Of a DNA stretch of 64,000 bases, positions 1-8,366 are shown in pieces. The notes beneath the pieces are model-generated. The model saw only the letters and a program-made list of their open reading frames with translations, did no database searches and was not told where the DNA came from. The DNA is from Ornithinibacillus halophilus (GTDB lineage Bacteria; Bacillota; Bacilli; Bacillales; Amphibacillaceae), in contig NZ_FQVW01000001.1 in NCBI RefSeq assembly GCF_900129485.1, forward strand, positions 310,001 through 374,000. Direction: 5' to 3'. A program made the position numbers and the translations under genes. The number at the start of each line of letters is the position of its first letter. The stretch's first letter is position 1.

Positions 1-481
1 TTATTATGCGTAATGGGTCTTCCGAGAATCGTTCCATTCCGTCTCCTACCGTGCGAATAATTCTCTCTTTTATGTCCTGCTGTCCCTGAAACAGATCTAA
101 GATTCTTCCATCGCTCCCCATAGCCAGAGCATTTATAGTAAAGTCTCTTCGTTTTAAGTCTTCATCAATGTTACTTACAAATTGAATAAAGTCTGGATGT
201 CTTTGATCAGAATACGTACCATCTGTCCGAAATGTTGTTACTTCAAAGGATTGCTTTTTATACCTTACAATCACTGTGCCATGTTCAATTCCAACAGGTA
301 TTGTCTCTGAAAAGATATGTTGGATTTGATTAGGAGTTGCTGAGGTTGCAATGTCAATATCACCAATTTTACGCCCTAGAATGAAATCTCGAACACAACC
401 ACCAACAAAGTATGCTTCATAACCATGTTGCTCAATTTTCTCTATTACTTCTTGACCACTATGAAAACTAGTTGGAATCAT
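1..481 (-). CDS. cca: CCA-adding tRNA nucleotidyltransferase, N-terminal part (runs off the window)
   Basis: This enzyme adds or repairs the 3' CCA end of tRNAs. Only the first 160 or so codons are in the window. They translate to a class II nucleotidyltransferase head: GGCVRD near residue 28, the metal-binding DID shortly after, and RRDFTINALA further on. The start is the ATG whose complement is at 479-481, four bases after the bshA stop, so the two genes are probably cotranscribed. The position after bshA matches B. subtilis. No stop is reached before the window edge. Confidence 0.93.
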   Translation of the reverse strand, partial: MIPTSFHSGQEVIEKIEQHGYEAYFVGGCVRDFILGRKIGDIDIATSATPNQIQHIFSETIPVGIEHGTVIVRYKKQSFEVTTFRTDGTYSDQRHPDFIQFVSNIDEDLKRRDFTINALAMGSDGRILDLFQGQQDIKERIIRTVGDGMERFSEDPLRII

Positions 482-485
482 AACC

Positions 486-1625
486 TCACCAATTTCTTGC
501 TTTATCTAATAAAACATTATTATATATATCAATATATTGATTCACTATAATAGACGAATGGAAATAGTTTTTTGCATGTTTAAAAGCATTTTGAGAGAAT
601 TGATGTAATAAAGTATCGTCAGACAATAATTGTATTGCATATTGACTTGCTTTTTCAACATCTCCTAAATCCACTAAAAATCCTGTTTCATCATGTTTAA
701 TGACTTCTGGTATACCACCAACATTTGTACCAATACTAGGAACTTCACATGCCATCGCTTCTAATAGGACTAATCCGAAACTCTCTTTTTCAGACATAAG
801 AATTTTTAGATCTGAAATTGACAACAAATCACTTATATTTTTTTGTTTCCCTAAAAATAATACACGATCTTCTAACTCTAACTTTTCAGTTAATTTGACA
901 GCATTACTATATTCTGGCCCGTCCCCTACTAAAAGTAATTTAGAGTCGACTTTATCTTTAATATGATTAAAAGTTTGGATCACATCGTCAATTCGTTTCA
1001 CTTTTCTAAAATTAGATATATGTATTATTACTTTTTCATGTTTCTTAATCCCATATTTTTCCCCGATTAATTGCAAGTCTTTTTTATGGTACTCTTGTTC
1101 ATTTACGAAATTATAAATGACTGATATTTCTTTATTCGTTCCAATCATATCTTTTGTTTGTTTCACCAAACTTTTGGATACAGCAGTTACTGCATCCGAT
1201 TGTTCAATACCATATTTAATCATCTTCTTAAATGTATTATCAATCCCTAGAACAGTAATGTCTGTACCATGTAAGGTTGTAACGATCTTAACATCTCTTT
1301 TAGCTATGTCTCTAGCCAAAATTGCACAGACTGCATGTGGCATTGCGTAATGAACATGTAAAATATCTAATTCTTCTCGATCGATTACCTCTGCCATTTT
1401 TGAAGCTAATGCTAAATCATATGGTGGATACTGAAATACCGGATAATGGCTTAGTTCCACTTCATGATAATAAATGGATGGATGAACTTGGTTTAAGCGA
1501 AATGGAAGGCTAGACGTTATAAAATGAATTTCATGTCCTAGTTCAGCTAACATTTTACCTAACTCTGTAGCAATTATACCAGAGCCACCTACTGTTGGAT
1601 AACAAGTAATTCCTATTTTCATCAT
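486..1625 (-). CDS. bshA: N-acetyl-alpha-D-glucosaminyl L-malate synthase (bacillithiol step 1)
   Basis: BshA is a cytoplasmic GT4 glycosyltransferase that joins GlcNAc from UDP-GlcNAc to L-malate, the first step of bacillithiol synthesis. The 379-residue product has the GT-B layout: an N-terminal CYPTVGGSG glycine loop near residue 8, [10 protein letters not shown] in the middle, and the C-terminal EX7E donor site in [13 protein letters not shown]. Length and sequence fit the BshA family closely. The start overlaps the mgsA stop; ATG at 1625 or 1622 is possible, with AAAGG upstream. The deacetylase gene bshB1, which sits between mgsA and bshA in B. subtilis, is missing here. Confidence 0.95.
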   Translation of the reverse strand: MMKIGITCYPTVGGSGIIATELGKMLAELGHEIHFITSSLPFRLNQVHPSIYYHEVELSHYPVFQYPPYDLALASKMAEVIDREELDILHVHYAMPHAVCAILARDIAKRDVKIVTTLHGTDITVLGIDNTFKKMIKYGIEQSDAVTAVSKSLVKQTKDMIGTNKEISVIYNFVNEQEYHKKDLQLIGEKYGIKKHEKVIIHISNFRKVKRIDDVIQTFNHIKDKVDSKLLLVGDGPEYSNAVKLTEKLELEDRVLFLGKQKNISDLLSISDLKILMSEKESFGLVLLEAMACEVPSIGTNVGGIPEVIKHDETGFLVDLGDVEKASQYAIQLLSDDTLLHQFSQNAFKHAKNYFHSSIIVNQYIDIYNNVLLDKARNW

Positions 1626-2038
1626 TTATTCGATTCCTTTTTTTGTTTAACAATTTCACGCCATGAAAAATCTCCACGTTCTAGTCCTCTAATTACAATC
1701 TCAGCAGCTGCAATATTAGTTACTAGTGGTATTAAATGAACATCACATAGACGCATTAATGCACTAACATCTGGTTCATGAGGTTGAGAAGTTAGTGGAT
1801 CCCTAAAGAATATTACCATATCCATTTCTTCATTCGCTATCATAGCACCTATTTGCTGGTCCCCACCAAGAGGGCCCGATTGAAAACGATGAATAGGTAA
1901 ATTGGTTGCTTCTTGAATTCGTTTGCCAGTAGTTCCTGTTGCAAACAATTGATGTTCTCCTAATATGTCTTTATAAGCAATACAAAATTCAATTATATCC
2001 TGCTTTTTTTTATCGTGTGCAATTAATGCTATATTCAT
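1622..2038 (-). CDS. mgsA: methylglyoxal synthase
   Basis: MgsA converts dihydroxyacetone phosphate to methylglyoxal, a phosphate-releasing bypass of lower glycolysis. The product (138 residues) begins [12 protein letters not shown] and carries the TGTTGKRI phosphate loop, the [10 protein letters not shown] segment and the FFRDPLT catalytic-aspartate segment. The reading frame opens eight codons earlier, but GGGAGG lies just ahead of the ATG at 2038 and the B. subtilis protein is 137 residues, so 2038 is the start. It lies between dapB and bshA in an apparent single operon. Confidence 0.95.
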   Translation of the reverse strand: MNIALIAHDKKKQDIIEFCIAYKDILGEHQLFATGTTGKRIQEATNLPIHRFQSGPLGGDQQIGAMIANEEMDMVIFFRDPLTSQPHEPDVSALMRLCDVHLIPLVTNIAAAEIVIRGLERGDFSWREIVKQKKESNK

Positions 2039-2072
2039 TGTATGACTTCCTCCCTCATCCACTTCTCAATAG

Positions 2073-2870
2073 CTAATCTAATATATTTTCTAATCCATAC
2101 ACTAATGAATGAATACCCATTACTTTTTCTACTGCAAATTTCACACCAGTCATAAATGATTGACGATTCATTGAGTCATGTTTAATGGTTAATAGTTCAC
2201 CTTCACCACCAAAGATAACTTCTTGATGAGCGATTAGTCCTGGAAGACGTACACTATGAATACGTATTCCTTCATCTACTGCCCCTCTTGCACCTTTCAT
2301 TGTTTCTACTTCATCTGGATGTCCTTGGCTTTTATTCTTTCTAGTATTTTTAATTAATTGTGCAGTTTTCACGGCCGTTCCAGAGGGAGCATCTAACTTT
2401 TGATCATGATGTTTTTCGATAATTTCAATATCTGGAAAATAAGTAGCTGCCATTTGTGCGAACTTCATCATTAACACTGCACCTAAAGCAAAATTCGGTG
2501 CTATAATACATCCGACTTCGTTTCCTTTGGCTAGCTCACGTAATTCAGCTATTTGATCATTCGTTAATCCAGAAGTACCGATTACTGGACGTACATTATT
2601 TCTAATGGCCATAACTGCATGGTTGAAGCAAGCTTCTGGAACTGTTAAATCAATAAAAACATCTGCATCAACTGTATGTAAACATTCTTCTGGACTTTCA
2701 AACACCGGAATGCTCTTCTCAGTTAAAATTGGGTATTCCCTGATGGCATGCCCTTCACTTCTTCGATCGACACAGGCCACTAGCTCCAGATTTTGCTCAC
2801 TAGTCACCATTTTTACTGCTTCTGATCCCATTTTACCACGAGGCCCAGCAATAATAACTTTAATTGTCAT
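2073..2870 (-). CDS. dapB: 4-hydroxy-tetrahydrodipicolinate reductase
   Basis: DapB reduces hydroxytetrahydrodipicolinate in the diaminopimelate/lysine pathway, using NAD(P)H. This pathway also feeds dipicolinic acid for spores. The 265-residue protein shows the N-terminal dinucleotide loop GPRGKMG near residue 9 and the family signature EKHHDQKLDAPSGTA near residue 150, with the catalytic histidine and lysine. It follows ypjD and precedes mgsA, as in B. subtilis. A GGAGG sequence lies a few bases before the ATG. Confidence 0.96.
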   Translation of the reverse strand: MTIKVIIAGPRGKMGSEAVKMVTSEQNLELVACVDRRSEGHAIREYPILTEKSIPVFESPEECLHTVDADVFIDLTVPEACFNHAVMAIRNNVRPVIGTSGLTNDQIAELRELAKGNEVGCIIAPNFALGAVLMMKFAQMAATYFPDIEIIEKHHDQKLDAPSGTAVKTAQLIKNTRKNKSQGHPDEVETMKGARGAVDEGIRIHSVRLPGLIAHQEVIFGGEGELLTIKHDSMNRQSFMTGVKFAVEKVMGIHSLVYGLENILD

Positions 2871-2897
2871 GTTGTACTCCTCCTAGTTAAATCTCTA

Positions 2898-3227
2898 TTA
2901 CTCTTTTTTAGTCCATCTATTTTTATCACGGGTTTCAAACTTGTTCATTGCCATATGAAAGGATTCTGATAGATCAAAATCTAATGAATTAGCAAAGCAA
3001 GCCAGCACAAAAATAATATCTCCTACCTCTTCTTCTACTGTCTTTTCCTCTTCTGTAGCCTTCTTAGGTTTTTCCCCATAATAATGATTAATTTCTCTAG
3101 CAAGTTCGCCTACTTCCTCCGTAAGACGAGCAGTCAAACTAAGTGGTGTGAAGTAGCCTTCTTTAAATTGAGCTATATAATCATCGACAAGTTTTTGGAT
3201 ATCTTTAGTCGTATATACTTGTGTAAT
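2898..3227 (-). CDS. ypjD: MazG-like nucleotide pyrophosphohydrolase YpjD, apparent ATT start
   Basis: Members of this short MazG family hydrolyse (d)NTPs to NMPs and pyrophosphate. EEVGEL and, further on, EEEVGDIIF are the paired metal-binding helices of the fold. The first conventional in-frame start is TTG at 3137, which would remove about 30 conserved N-terminal residues. The frame stays open upstream, and the extra residues (including KDIQKL and QFKEGYFTPL) match the B. subtilis protein. No ATG, GTG or TTG exists in that extension. ATT at 3227 has GTGAGG eight bases ahead and gives 109 residues (111 in B. subtilis). A one-base indel near an out-of-frame ATG at about 3248 is the alternative. 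Confidence 0.8.
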   Translation of the reverse strand: MTQVYTTKDIQKLVDDYIAQFKEGYFTPLSLTARLTEEVGELAREINHYYGEKPKKATEEEKTVEEEVGDIIFVLACFANSLDFDLSESFHMAMNKFETRDKNRWTKKE

Positions 3228-3286
3228 TTGGAAAACCTCACTTCCATCGTTAATCTCTTTCTTTATGTTAGCTAATCACAAGACAT

Positions 3287-3315
3287 TTGACAAATTATTT
3301 ACGCTGTCATAGGGT
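3287..3315 (+). promoter_or_regulatory. candidate sigma-A promoter for ypjC
   Basis: A perfect TTGACA (3287-3292) is followed after 17 bases by TAGGGT (3310-3315). The -35 is ideal but the -10 matches the consensus at only three positions, so the call is moderate. It points at ypjC and lies in the divergent gap with the ypjD-dapB operon. Confidence 0.4.
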
Positions 3316-3404
3316 AATTTAGTAGTAGTTATTAAATAAACCCAATCTACAACATAAACAGGCAACAAATTAGAATGAAACATGACGAAAAAGGAGGTAA
3401 CAAC

Positions 3405-4280
3405 ATGATATTTGGGTTAAAATTAAAAAATATCTTTTTTATTCTTTTAGGTTCTGCAATTTTTGCATTTGGTATCGTACATTTTAATATGCAAAACAAC
3501 CTAGGAGAAGGTGGTTTTACTGGTATTACTTTATTATTATATTTTGCATGGCAATGGGATCCTGCAATAACGAATATAATTTTAAATATTCCAGTATTTT
3601 TTATTGGTTGGAAGTTTTTAGGGAGAAATACGTTTGTATATACAATAATAGGTACATTAGCAGTATCTGTATTTTTACGAATATTCCAAATTAATCCATT
3701 TCCTACCTATTTACAATCTGACATGACATTGGCAGCTTTATTTGCAGGGGTGTTTATTGGTGTTGGTCTGGGTATTATCTTCCGTTATGGTGGTACAACA
3801 GGTGGAGTTGATATCATAGCCCGTATTGTACATAAGTATATAGGTTGGAGCATGGGTAAAACTATGTTTTTATTTGACTTTGTTGTAATAACAACATCTG
3901 TCTTTACCATCTTGGAACTTGTTGAAGGCATGTATACATTAGTTGCTGTATATATAGGTGCAAGAGTGATTGATTTTATGCAGGAAGGTGCATATTCTGC
4001 ACGTGGAGCAACCATCATTTCATCTAATAGTGACGAAATTGCTAAGCGTATTATGAAGGAAATGGACCGTGGTGTAACAGTTTTAGCTGGTCGTGGAAGT
4101 TATACTGGAGAAAGTCGAGATGTCCTCTATTGTGTGGTAGGACGAAATGAAATCGTTCGATTAAAAAGTATAATAAATACTATTGATCCTCATGCGTTTG
4201 TATCCGTTAGCTCTGTTCACGACGTGCTTGGAGAAGGATTTACTCTTGATGAAAATAAAAATCCTATAAGAGAGGATTAA
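3405..4280 (+). CDS. ypjC: YitT family membrane protein
   Basis: This is a predicted integral membrane protein of the YitT/DUF161 family with a C-terminal cytosolic DUF2179 domain. The physiological role of the family is not established. Roughly six hydrophobic segments fill residues 10-190, including the conserved RYGGTTGGVDIIA. The soluble tail has the typical GVTVLAGRGSYTGE and ends in a short charged stretch. The frame opens ten codons earlier, but AAAGGAGG lies just ahead of the ATG at 3405, giving 291 residues. It is one of the few plus-strand genes and is divergent from ypjD-dapB. Confidence 0.88.
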   Translation: MIFGLKLKNIFFILLGSAIFAFGIVHFNMQNNLGEGGFTGITLLLYFAWQWDPAITNIILNIPVFFIGWKFLGRNTFVYTIIGTLAVSVFLRIFQINPFPTYLQSDMTLAALFAGVFIGVGLGIIFRYGGTTGGVDIIARIVHKYIGWSMGKTMFLFDFVVITTSVFTILELVEGMYTLVAVYIGARVIDFMQEGAYSARGATIISSNSDEIAKRIMKEMDRGVTVLAGRGSYTGESRDVLYCVVGRNEIVRLKSIINTIDPHAFVSVSSVHDVLGEGFTLDENKNPIRED

Positions 4281-4298
4281 ATAAGAATTATATAGAAA

Positions 4299-4352
4299 AT
4301 CCGAACGATGAGTGATGATTGGAATAATCATTCATCGGTTCGGATTATTTTT
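4299..4352. terminator. bidirectional terminator between ypjC and the zinc peptidase gene
   Basis: ATCCGAAC pairs with GTTCGGAT, extended inward by GATGA/TCATC with one bulge. It is followed by a T-rich tract on the plus side and TTTTC on the minus side. It separates two convergent genes. Confidence 0.8.
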
Positions 4353-4385
4353 AACTAGGTGTATGACCTACACGTTCGTATAATA

Positions 4386-5072
4386 TTAATCATTATTGTT
4401 TGCTGCAACAAACATTAGAATAAAACGTAATAGTTCTGCAACTGCTACTAAAGCGGCAGCTACATAAGTCATTGCTGCTGCATTTAATACTTTTTTCGTT
4501 TCTCTCTCTTCATTATTTCGAATGACACCAGCAGAGACTAATTGTCCCATCGCACGGTTTGATGCATCAAATTCTACTGGTAGAGTAACCAATTGGAATA
4601 ATACTGCAGCTGACATAAAGATAATCCCAAATAATGCCCACTCTAACGCACCTGTTATAAAACCAATGATAATCAGGAAAATGGATAAATTAGAGCCTAA
4701 ACTAGCTACTGGAACAAGAGCACTTCTAAAACGCAAAAACGCATACTCTTGTTGATCTTGAATAGCATGTCCAACTTCATGTGCTGCAACAGCTGATGAT
4801 GCCATAGATTGCCCATGGAAAATCCCGCTAGATAAACGCACTACTTTCTTTCTGGGGTCATAGTGGTCAGATAGCATCCCTTTTGTTTCTTCGATCTGTA
4901 CGTCATATAAACCGTTATCATCTAATATTTTTCGTGCTACCTGTGCACCTGTAAGCATAGAAGAGGTAGGTTTTTGCGAATATTTTTTATAAGTACTTTT
5001 AACTTTTGATTGAGCCCATAACGGGATAATCATTAGAAGTGCAAGATATATTAGGTAACCACCAAATCCCAT
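4386..5072 (-). CDS. YugP-like membrane zinc metallopeptidase
   Basis: This is a predicted membrane-bound neutral zinc metallopeptidase (Zn_peptidase_2 family). The zinc site HEVGH lies near residue 98, between an N-terminal membrane segment and two or three hydrophobic segments at about 120-165 and 205-225. The substrate is unknown. The frame is open to 5144, but GGAGG at 5081-5085 precedes the ATG at 5072, and the product then begins MGFGGYLIYLA, typical of the family (228 residues). It follows the short ypjB-like gene. B. subtilis has its homologue elsewhere (yugP), so the position here differs from that species. Confidence 0.85.
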   Translation of the reverse strand: MGFGGYLIYLALLMIIPLWAQSKVKSTYKKYSQKPTSSMLTGAQVARKILDDNGLYDVQIEETKGMLSDHYDPRKKVVRLSSGIFHGQSMASSAVAAHEVGHAIQDQQEYAFLRFRSALVPVASLGSNLSIFLIIIGFITGALEWALFGIIFMSAAVLFQLVTLPVEFDASNRAMGQLVSAGVIRNNEERETKKVLNAAAMTYVAAALVAVAELLRFILMFVAANNND

Positions 5073-5140
5073 TAAACATTCCTCCATAAAAATTTTATTC
5101 TTATTACTAAGGTCAATTTTAGTCAAACGATTATAATACG

Positions 5141-5398
5141 TCAACTAAAATGTCTGTCTGTTTTTTCTTTTTTTCCTCTTTTCTTTTCCCCTTTGTATTT
5201 TCTCCAACTAACATAAGTTAATGTAATAGCAATTATCCCCCCAACCATTCCCGCGCCCCAAAAAAATGGAACCATAGAAGGTTCATCATCCGTTTTTATT
5301 GATTCCGCTTGTACTGATTCAACAAATACACTATTCAACATTAAGTATATCATTATACCAGCTATTGGAATTAAGACCTGTATCTTACATTTAGACAA
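5141..5398 (-). CDS. ypjB: short YpjB-like sporulation membrane protein
   Basis: The 85-residue product has an N-terminal hydrophobic signal-like segment, a short polar stretch, and a C-terminal membrane segment followed by a basic tail (YVSWRKYKGEKKRGKKEK). The position directly after ypjA and the LTYVSWRKYKGEK tail are what is expected for the end of YpjB, but the B. subtilis protein is about three times longer. The extracellular middle appears to be missing. TTG at 5398 is chosen because AGGTGA lies just ahead of it; GTG at 5407 is possible. It overlaps the upstream part of the next frame but not its chosen start. The assignment rests on position and the tail. Confidence 0.55.
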   Translation of the reverse strand: MSKCKIQVLIPIAGIMIYLMLNSVFVESVQAESIKTDDEPSMVPFFWGAGMVGGIIAITLTYVSWRKYKGEKKRGKKEKTDRHFS

Positions 5399-5514
5399 TG
5401 ATGTCACCTCACATAGTTATGTCTGTTTAATCTAACTATATGTGTGAGATTGAAGTGATATAACAGGATACTTTTTATTAAGTTAGAGGGTGATTATTAA
5501 ATAAATAAAAAGGG

Positions 5515-6114
5515 TCAAGAAGAAATACTTAACTTATTGTTATTAGTTTTCATTATTTTAACGGCAATAAATATAGAAAGGACACTGAGCCAAAAAGTAA
5601 AGTAGCCAATTTTATCCATATATTGCGTTAAAGTTGAATAAATTGGCATCATACCAAACACATAATCGATTACGTCATTATGTAATGTCCAAATACCAGC
5701 AACAACAATATGTTTCATCTTTATTTTATAATATGGCGCATATAACAAGCCTTGTACAGCCATAGCACCGTGAGAAAGCATTAACATATACCCAGAAGGA
5801 CTTAAACTTCCGTTGATATATAATGTTAACAGATTCATAACTACTGCCCATACTCCATATTTAAATAACGTTATGATGGCTAATGCTTCTATGTAAGGAA
5901 TGTTTCTTCCAAAAATAAAAAATCCAAGAAATATAGTAAAAAACAAACTAGCAGTGGGACTATCAGGAACAAACAGTAAAAATATAGTCGGTGTAATCGA
6001 TAACTGTTGTTCATACCATATGTATCCATAAATAGTGCCAAATAAATTAATGACAAATAATAGAACTAAGAAACGTTTGTCTAATAGAATATACGTTAAT
6101 AATTTATACAACAT
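5515..6114 (-). CDS. ypjA: DUF1405 family membrane protein YpjA
   Basis: This is a polytopic membrane protein of unknown function belonging to the YpjA/DUF1405 family, which regularly follows qcrC in Bacillaceae. It has about six hydrophobic stretches across 199 residues, with the polar TLHNDVIDYVFG loop between the later ones. The frame is open to 6201, but AAAGGAGG immediately precedes the ATG at 6114, and the resulting length is close to that of the B. subtilis protein (about 185 residues). It is 120 bases after qcrC and probably shares its transcript. Confidence 0.85.
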   Translation of the reverse strand: MLYKLLTYILLDKRFLVLLFVINLFGTIYGYIWYEQQLSITPTIFLLFVPDSPTASLFFTIFLGFFIFGRNIPYIEALAIITLFKYGVWAVVMNLLTLYINGSLSPSGYMLMLSHGAMAVQGLLYAPYYKIKMKHIVVAGIWTLHNDVIDYVFGMMPIYSTLTQYMDKIGYFTFWLSVLSIFIAVKIMKTNNNKLSISS

Positions 6115-6237
6115 ACTCCTCCTTTCCACAGAAATACAAAATAATATCTTTAGAATAACACCTTTTTGATAGAAAAACACCTTCACCATTCGAAATGGCA
6201 AAGGTGTTAATTTTATAATCTAAGTTATTCTGAGAGT

Positions 6238-7008
6238 TTATTGTTCATTGGTAGAAATAATAAAGTCTACTAACTGCTCAAGTTCCTCATCAGAACCTGT
6301 AAATTGGTCGGCTGGCATACCGCCGATCCCTTCACGAGCAATTGTTGCAATTTCTTCAGCAGAATATTCCGTACCAATTAAAGGAACCCCAGCAGGTGTA
6401 CCTTCTAATTCCCCACCATGACAAGTCATACAATTACTTTCGTAGGATGCATACCCCTCATGTGAAGTATCAATTTCAACACTGCTTGGCGGAATTGGCT
6501 TATTTTGCTCTGCACGAGTTTCCCAATCAACATGGGCGGCAGATGTATAAGTCAACCAAATAACAGATGTTAAAGCAAGCAACATCATAATTACTGCAAT
6601 TGGACGTTGATGTGGTCTTCTACCTGGACCGTTATCTAAGAATGGAGCTAGTAATAAAGCACCAAAAGCTAATCCAGGAATAATTAAGATACCAAAAATA
6701 ACATATGGCCCAGCAGCAAATTCATATTTTAAGAGTTCATATAAGAACAAGAAGTACCAGTCTGGCAATGGTATGTAAGCTGCATCTGTTGGATCAGCAA
6801 CCCCCTCAAGTGGTGATGGATGTGCTAACGTTAATAGTAAAAATCCAACTAAGAATACAGAACCAGCTAACCATTCTTTTAATAAAAAGTTGGGCCAAAA
6901 AGCTTCTGTTCTACCAGGATACTCAGAATAATCTTTCGGTATGTTTGATTTACGTTCGGCAGAAACACGAGAGTCACCGACGAACTTCATTCCTTTACCC
7001 TTATGCAC
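6238..7008 (-). CDS. qcrC: menaquinol:cytochrome c reductase, cytochrome b/c subunit
   Basis: QcrC is the fused subunit IV plus cytochrome c of the Bacillus bc complex, in the cytoplasmic membrane. The first part holds three membrane segments and the subunit IV signature PLPDWYFLFLYE. The last 90 residues form a c-type haem domain with the CMTCH motif near residue 195 and a later GGMPADQF methionine-ligand region. The start MHKGKGMKFVGDSR matches the family. It is the third gene of qcrABC, 15 bases after qcrB. The covalent haem requires the Res/Ccd maturation system, part of which is also in this window. Confidence 0.96.
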   Translation of the reverse strand: MHKGKGMKFVGDSRVSAERKSNIPKDYSEYPGRTEAFWPNFLLKEWLAGSVFLVGFLLLTLAHPSPLEGVADPTDAAYIPLPDWYFLFLYELLKYEFAAGPYVIFGILIIPGLAFGALLLAPFLDNGPGRRPHQRPIAVIMMLLALTSVIWLTYTSAAHVDWETRAEQNKPIPPSSVEIDTSHEGYASYESNCMTCHGGELEGTPAGVPLIGTEYSAEEIATIAREGIGGMPADQFTGSDEELEQLVDFIISTNEQ

Positions 7009-7023
7009 AGCTTTCCCTCCTTT

Positions 7024-7698
7024 TTATAGTGGTCCTGAAATACCTTGTCTACGAATTAGAATAAAGTGAACTGCCATTAAAGCAAATAATGCTCCAGGTA
7101 AGAAGAATACATGGATAGCGAAGAATCTAGTTAGTGTTTGAGCACCAACAATTTCAGCATCTCCTGCTAGTAATGTTTTCAGATATTCTCCAATAAATGG
7201 AACCTGCTCGGCAATTTCAAGTCCAACTTGTGTAGCAAAATATGCTTTGTTATCCCAAGGTAATAGATAACCAGTGAACCCTAGTCCAAGCATAACAAAG
7301 AATAGTAATACTCCAACCATCCAGTTTAACTCACGTGGTTTCTTATAAGCACCTTGGAAGAATACACGCAATGTATGTAATAACAACATTACAATTACAA
7401 CACTGGCACCCCAGTGGTGCATACCTCTAACAATTTGACCATGTGCTACTTCTGTTTGTAGGTAATAAACAGATTTCCAGGCATTCTCAATATCCGGAAC
7501 GTAATACATCGTTAGAAACATTCCAGATAAAATTTGAATAACCACTACAAAAAAGGTTAATCCACCAAAACAATAAACAAATGCTGAGAAGTGGTGTGCA
7601 GGGTTAACATGCTCTGGCACTTCATGATCTGCAATGTCTCGCCAGATTGGCGTAATATCTACGCGTTCATCAATCCAGTCATAAATTTTCTGTAACAT
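7024..7698 (-). CDS. qcrB: menaquinol:cytochrome c reductase, cytochrome b subunit
   Basis: This is the cytochrome b6-type subunit of the bc complex, oxidising menaquinol in the membrane. The 224 residues give four transmembrane helices. The haem-ligand histidines are visible in HHWGASVV and LLHTLR (helix B) and in IHVFFLPG and AVHFILI (helix D). The quinol-site segment GYLLPWDNKAYFAT lies near residue 145. It sits between qcrA and qcrC with gaps of 6 and 15 bases. Confidence 0.97.
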   Translation of the reverse strand: MLQKIYDWIDERVDITPIWRDIADHEVPEHVNPAHHFSAFVYCFGGLTFFVVVIQILSGMFLTMYYVPDIENAWKSVYYLQTEVAHGQIVRGMHHWGASVVIVMLLLHTLRVFFQGAYKKPRELNWMVGVLLFFVMLGLGFTGYLLPWDNKAYFATQVGLEIAEQVPFIGEYLKTLLAGDAEIVGAQTLTRFFAIHVFFLPGALFALMAVHFILIRRQGISGPL

Positions 7699-7704
7699 AA
7701 ACTA

Positions 7705-8217
7705 TTACGCCCCCCCTCTTTCCTGTGCATTTCCTAGATATAACATTCCATTTTCCACTTTGTGTTCAAAGCGATCTAATGGTCTTGTAGGTGGTGTTCC
7801 TTCAATATTAGTACCATCTTTATAGTACCGACCATCATGACATGGGCAGAAAAACTCATTTGGATACTTCTCACTGCCTTCCCATGATACAACACAACCT
7901 AAGTGTGTACATGTTGGTGACAATGCCATAATCTCATCATCTTCATTTTTAAATACCCATGCTGCTTTACTAACTTCTGATTCGTACCATCCATCTACTT
8001 GGTCAATTTTCCAATCGACACGTGTTGGTTCTGTTGTAATATCCTCAACAGCTAATCCAACATTTGCATAATCTCCTACACTAGAAGGTTTTAACACTGG
8101 ATCAATCGCCATTCTAATTGGAGAAATAAGCAAACCTGCTGCCATAAATCCTCCTACACCAGTTAATGTGTAGTTTAGAAATTGTCGACGGGATACTTGT
8201 TGCTTTTCTTCACTCAT
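7705..8217 (-). CDS. qcrA: menaquinol:cytochrome c reductase, Rieske iron-sulfur subunit
   Basis: QcrA carries the Rieske 2Fe-2S centre of the bc complex. The N-terminus has RRQF followed by a hydrophobic anchor (residues 10-32), as in Tat-exported Rieske proteins. The cluster ligands are in CTHLGC near residue 102 and CPCHDGRY near residue 124. It is the first gene of qcrABC and follows a strong sigma-A promoter at 8281-8309. An AGAGGGGGG ribosome site precedes the ATG. Confidence 0.97.
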   Translation of the reverse strand: MSEEKQQVSRRQFLNYTLTGVGGFMAAGLLISPIRMAIDPVLKPSSVGDYANVGLAVEDITTEPTRVDWKIDQVDGWYESEVSKAAWVFKNEDDEIMALSPTCTHLGCVVSWEGSEKYPNEFFCPCHDGRYYKDGTNIEGTPPTRPLDRFEHKVENGMLYLGNAQERGGA

Positions 8218-8280
8218 GATTTTCCCCCCTCTTTTATGTTAATCACGGACAAAATTTTTTCAAATTACTAGGACATTACC

Positions 8281-8309
8281 ATGATAGCGCAAACTATCAA
8301 CTTGGTCAA
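8281..8309 (-). promoter_or_regulatory. sigma-A promoter of qcrABC with an inverted repeat in the spacer
   Basis: On the minus strand TTGACC (8304-8309) is followed by 17 bases and TATCAT (8281-8286). An 18-base inverted repeat, TGATAG-N6-CTATCA, spans 8282-8299 and covers most of the -10 and spacer, as an operator would. No known regulator motif was recognised in it. Confidence 0.75.
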
Positions 8310-8366
8310 TAAAAATAAAATTTTGTTACAAAAAGTTTTAAATTTGGATATTATGCCAAATAGATT

